64,000 nt of DNA from a virus, in the IMG/VR virus record IMGVR_UViG_3300025771_000025, positions 1 to 64,000 of that record; one strand, written 5' to 3'. This document shows positions 61,416 through 64,000 of the stretch, piece after piece (the stretch's first letter is position 1; the number at the start of each line of letters is the position of its first letter). The notes beneath the pieces are model-generated. The model saw nothing but the letters and a program-made list of their open reading frames with translations, searched no databases and was not told the origin of the DNA. Position numbers and translations under genes: made by a program.

Positions 61416-64000
61416 ATGGACCTTAATTCTAAAAGAGTTAAAAAACTTGCGAGAACGGGAATAACATCCGATAGATATCAATTTCTGGGATTAAATCAAG
61501 CAGAACCAGATCTTGGAGATCCTTTAGTTGGAGTTTCTTCGATAGTCAATAAACCCATACCTGCTGGCGATCAGTATATGGTTGCTGCTGTCGATGGTTA
61601 TGCTGGGGAAAGATATTGGATAAGAGCAACTGAAACACAAGGTGCTGGAATACAAGGTACTCAGGGACTGCAAGGTGCTTTGAGCAATTTTCAAGGTACT
61701 CAAGGTACTCAAGGATTGCAAGGTAATCAAGGGACACAAGGTTTACAGGGAAGACAAGGATTACAGGGTCCTTTAGGAAATTTTCAAGGTGTTCAAGGAT
61801 TACAAGGACTTCAAGGATTACAAGGACTTCAAGGTTTACAAGGACTTCAAGGATTACAGGGTGTTCAAGGATCCCAAGGATTCCAAGGCGTTCAAGGTTT
61901 ACAAGGACTTCAAGGATTACAGGGTGTTCAAGGATTACAAGGTAATCAAGGAACACAAGGTTTACAAGGAATGCAAGGACTTCAGGGTCCTTTAAGTAAT
62001 TTTCAAGGAACACAGGGATCCCAAGGATTTCAAGGTGTTCAAGGTTTTCAAGGTATACAGGGATCTCAAGGTCTTCAAGGAATGCAGGGATTCCAGGGAA
62101 CTCAAGGATTTCAAGGTTTGCAAGGTTTGCAAGGCGTTCAAGGATTACAAGGTTCGCAAGGATTCCAAGGATTACAAGGATTACAAGGAAGAAGTCACCA
62201 AGGTGTTCAAGGTTTACAAGGAACGGAAGGATTCCAAGGTGCTCAAGGTATTCAAGGTATTCAAGGGTTGCAAGGAATCCAGGGTGTGCTTGGTAATTTT
62301 CAGGGCACTCAAGGGACACAAGGTTTACAGGGAATGCAAGGACTTCAGGGTCCTTTAAGTAATTTTCAAGGTGTTCAAGGATCTCAAGGATTCCAAGGTG
62401 TTCAAGGTTTACAAGGACTTCAGGGAATTCAAGGAGGATTATCCCCTCAAGGTTCTCAGGGTGTTCAAGGAACTCAAGGTCCTCAAGGAATACAAGGGTA
62501 TAGTGGAATTCAGGGACCCCAAGGTACTCAGGGTTTACAAGGAGTTCAAGGTGTACAGGGTGTTCAAGGTAGAGGTATAACTGGTTCAAAAGGTGATCAA
62601 GGTACTCAAGGTGTACAGGGTACTCAAGGATTACAAGGCAGGAGAGGTTCACAAGGAATGCAGGGTGTCGAGGGTGAGCAGGGCACTCAGGGAACACAGG
62701 GAAGGCAGGGTGTTCAAGGCAGAATAGGTTTAGGTGGTATCAAGGGTGACACTGGTTCACAAGGTGCACAAGGTGTTAAAGGATTAACATCTACAACACC
62801 TTATACATTGATGAATTTTGACATTCCAGGAGATTTGGTTGTTAATACTCAAACTGTTAGTAATAATTTAGTTGATGGTGTATCTTTTACCACTGTAGGT
62901 AATATAAGTGGCATGAGTAACACATCTAATGTTACATCTGGAGCATCAATTGCATTATTTTCAGGGACAACTGGAGAAAGATGGGTAAGAACAAGTAGAA
63001 AAGTTTATTTTGCCACCATATCTAAGATATTTTTCTATGTCAATCAAGGTGGAAGTGGATGGGGTGAACAACCAGATTCTGGTGAAGGTTTATCACTCCA
63101 ATATTCGTTCAACGGCACTAACTGGACTAACATTTTTACAATTCAACCATCAGATATAACAAGAAATACGTGGGTTCTTCAAGAAGTAGATGTACCAACT
63201 GCAATACAAAATTATGAAGGTGCATATGTTAGATTCAAACAAGACAATAGTAGTGGAACTGCCTTTGATAACTGGGCTATAAGTGCATTAGCAATACAAA
63301 TCACTTCTCCAAATACTGGTGGTATAGGTGGTGGAGGTGGTGGATCGGGAACTCTTATACTCGATGCAACAAATACCTCTAATGTTATGAGAGGCACTGT
63401 ATATCAAAGATCATTAACTGATGCATTTTCTGATTTTGGAAATGTTTCATCAACACCATTACCTTGGATACAATCCAATGATTACGTTTTTCAATTTGGT
63501 ACGTCTGGAGGTAGTATTGGTTCTACTGAAACGAGAACTATCACTACTAGAAATAAAATATTTTTAGCATCTTCAGAATTGGTTGAATTCTGGTCTCTTC
63601 CTGGTGGAGTAGGAGGTTGGGGTGAACAACCAGATGATTTGGAAGAAGTAATACTGGAATATTCTTATAATGGCACTACGGGTTGGAATGAGATTGGGGA
63701 GAGGGGTAGGTTTAATAGCTCTTCCCAAAATGGTCTTAGATGGATAAGAAATGTATTTAAAGTTCCCGATGGTGCTAAAAACTCTGGTGGAGTTTTCATA
63801 AGACTAAAGCAATCATCTAGTGGTGCTAACATCGACCACTACCTGGTGAGTTCAGTTTACATAAGATCTTATTCTTCCAATACTAATAGTTCCTTTGCCG
63901 CTTTAGATTTTTCAAATTATGCTAGTGCTTATTTTCATAACGCATGGCCAACTACTATTGCCCAATATAACACAATAGGTGCAGTGAATTTACCAACATC
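61416..64000 (+). CDS. Collagen-like tail fibre with reelin-like repeats (3' partial)
   Basis: Starts at the ATG at 61416 ([20 protein letters not shown]) and remains open to the window end, giving at least 861 codons. A head of about 75 residues precedes a collagen-like tract (61640-62785) with the same L-S/G-N-F-Q breaks as the giant fibre. After it come two copies of a beta-jelly-roll domain (GWGEQPD near bases 63060 and 63620, each with an L-x-YS-NG strand), resembling reelin/neuraminidase-type repeats. The start differs from all other fibres here, so the virion attachment may differ. Confidence 0.75.
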   Translation, partial: MDLNSKRVKKLARTGITSDRYQFLGLNQAEPDLGDPLVGVSSIVNKPIPAGDQYMVAAVDGYAGERYWIRATETQGAGIQGTQGLQGALSNFQGTQGTQGLQGNQGTQGLQGRQGLQGPLGNFQGVQGLQGLQGLQGLQGLQGLQGLQGVQGSQGFQGVQGLQGLQGLQGVQGLQGNQGTQGLQGMQGLQGPLSNFQGTQGSQGFQGVQGFQGIQGSQGLQGMQGFQGTQGFQGLQGLQGVQGLQGSQGFQGLQGLQGRSHQGVQGLQGTEGFQGAQGIQGIQGLQGIQGVLGNFQGTQGTQGLQGMQGLQGPLSNFQGVQGSQGFQGVQGLQGLQGIQGGLSPQGSQGVQGTQGPQGIQGYSGIQGPQGTQGLQGVQGVQGVQGRGITGSKGDQGTQGVQGTQGLQGRRGSQGMQGVEGEQGTQGTQGRQGVQGRIGLGGIKGDTGSQGAQGVKGLTSTTPYTLMNFDIPGDLVVNTQTVSNNLVDGVSFTTVGNISGMSNTSNVTSGASIALFSGTTGERWVRTSRKVYFATISKIFFYVNQGGSGWGEQPDSGEGLSLQYSFNGTNWTNIFTIQPSDITRNTWVLQEVDVPTAIQNYEGAYVRFKQDNSSGTAFDNWAISALAIQITSPNTGGIGGGGGGSGTLILDATNTSNVMRGTVYQRSLTDAFSDFGNVSSTPLPWIQSNDYVFQFGTSGGSIGSTETRTITTRNKIFLASSELVEFWSLPGGVGGWGEQPDDLEEVILEYSYNGTTGWNEIGERGRFNSSSQNGLRWIRNVFKVPDGAKNSGGVFIRLKQSSSGANIDHYLVSSVYIRSYSSNTNSSFAALDFSNYASAYFHNAWPTTIAQYNTIGAVNLPT
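61640..62785 (+). repeat. Collagen-like Gly-X-Gln tract of the last fibre
   Basis: Near-continuous Gly-X-Gln triplets with breaks containing S-N-F-Q or G-N-F-Q. Shares exact DNA blocks with the tract at 54394-55680. Confidence 0.9.

Noticed and set aside
61546-62697. Long antisense open frame (383 codons) over the last collagen tract, and similar ones at 54386-54832 and 55232-55582
   Set aside because: The Gly-X-Gln codon periodicity keeps the opposite strand free of stops; the translations are low-complexity Leu/Glu/Pro mirrors with no start signals.
1-64000. Photosynthesis or other common cyanophage metabolic genes (psbA, psbD, hli, talC, cp12, mazG)
   Set aside because: None of the reading frames in this window shows their signature sequences; they may lie elsewhere in the genome.
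1-64000. Integrase, transposase or insertion sequence
   Set aside because: No DDE, serine- or tyrosine-recombinase motifs and no flanking inverted repeats were seen.

Overview
The window is a late and replication segment of an AT-rich, T4-like marine myovirus genome of the cyanophage group. The T4 assignment rests on recognisable homologues of gp32, gp33, gp59, gp53, gp48, gp4, gp54, gp26, gp27 and the gp5 OB-domain, on PhoH and ThyX, and on repeated T4-type late-promoter motifs (TATAAATA / CTAAATA). A cyanobacterial host (Prochlorococcus or Synechococcus) is favoured because two small proteins look like the cyanobacterial families DUF4278 (30603-30767) and DUF1825 (35473-35805). No photosynthesis gene lies in the window, so the host call is an inference; related phages of other marine bacteria share much of this backbone.

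Layout. (1) 1-17130: tail-fibre and adhesin region on the + strand. It holds collagen-like Gly-X-Gln fibres, a glycine-rich protein, a 1553-residue structural protein, small beta-sandwich proteins, a LamG lectin-like protein, a beta-propeller protein, and two 2-oxoglutarate/Fe(II) oxygenases placed among the fibres. (2) 17187-28399: a tightly packed 12-gene operon for sugar or glycan synthesis: glycosidase-like propeller, several glycosyltransferases, sulfotransferase-like protein, nucleotidyltransferase, cupin, two methyltransferases, a RuBisCO-superfamily protein, a short GDPD-like protein, a three-glycosyltransferase-TPR fusion and a WavE-like protein. (3) 28418-31587: glutaredoxin and many small phage genes, with sigma70-type promoters and strong terminators. 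(4) 31584-36905: ThyX, PhoH, a third 2OG-oxygenase-like protein, a PD-(D/E)XK exonuclease, gp33, gp59, a DUF1825-like protein and gp32. (5) 36935-39384, minus strand: gp53, gp48, an unknown and gp4. (6) 39424-52329: gp54, gp26 with a probable programmed -1 frameshift into a short second ORF, two large tape-measure or hub proteins, gp27, the gp5 OB-domain, a 906-residue Ig-like protein and spike-like proteins. (7) 52333-64000: a 2904-residue collagen-like/beta-helix fibre, a small beta-sandwich protein and a second collagen-like fibre cut by the window end.

How it fits together: the baseplate and hub genes build the tail tip, and the fibre regions on either side supply receptor-binding proteins that share domains and near-identical DNA blocks. 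The sugar operon, together with the 2OG oxygenases, could decorate the fibres or alter host surface glycans. The most notable observations are the RuBisCO-like protein inside the glycan operon, the complete frameshift cassette (SD-like element, T_TTT_TTC, 5-nt spacer, hairpin) between gp26 and the next ORF just before the tape measure, and the co-occurrence of collagen-like fibres with 2OG oxygenases and GT25-type glycosyltransferases.
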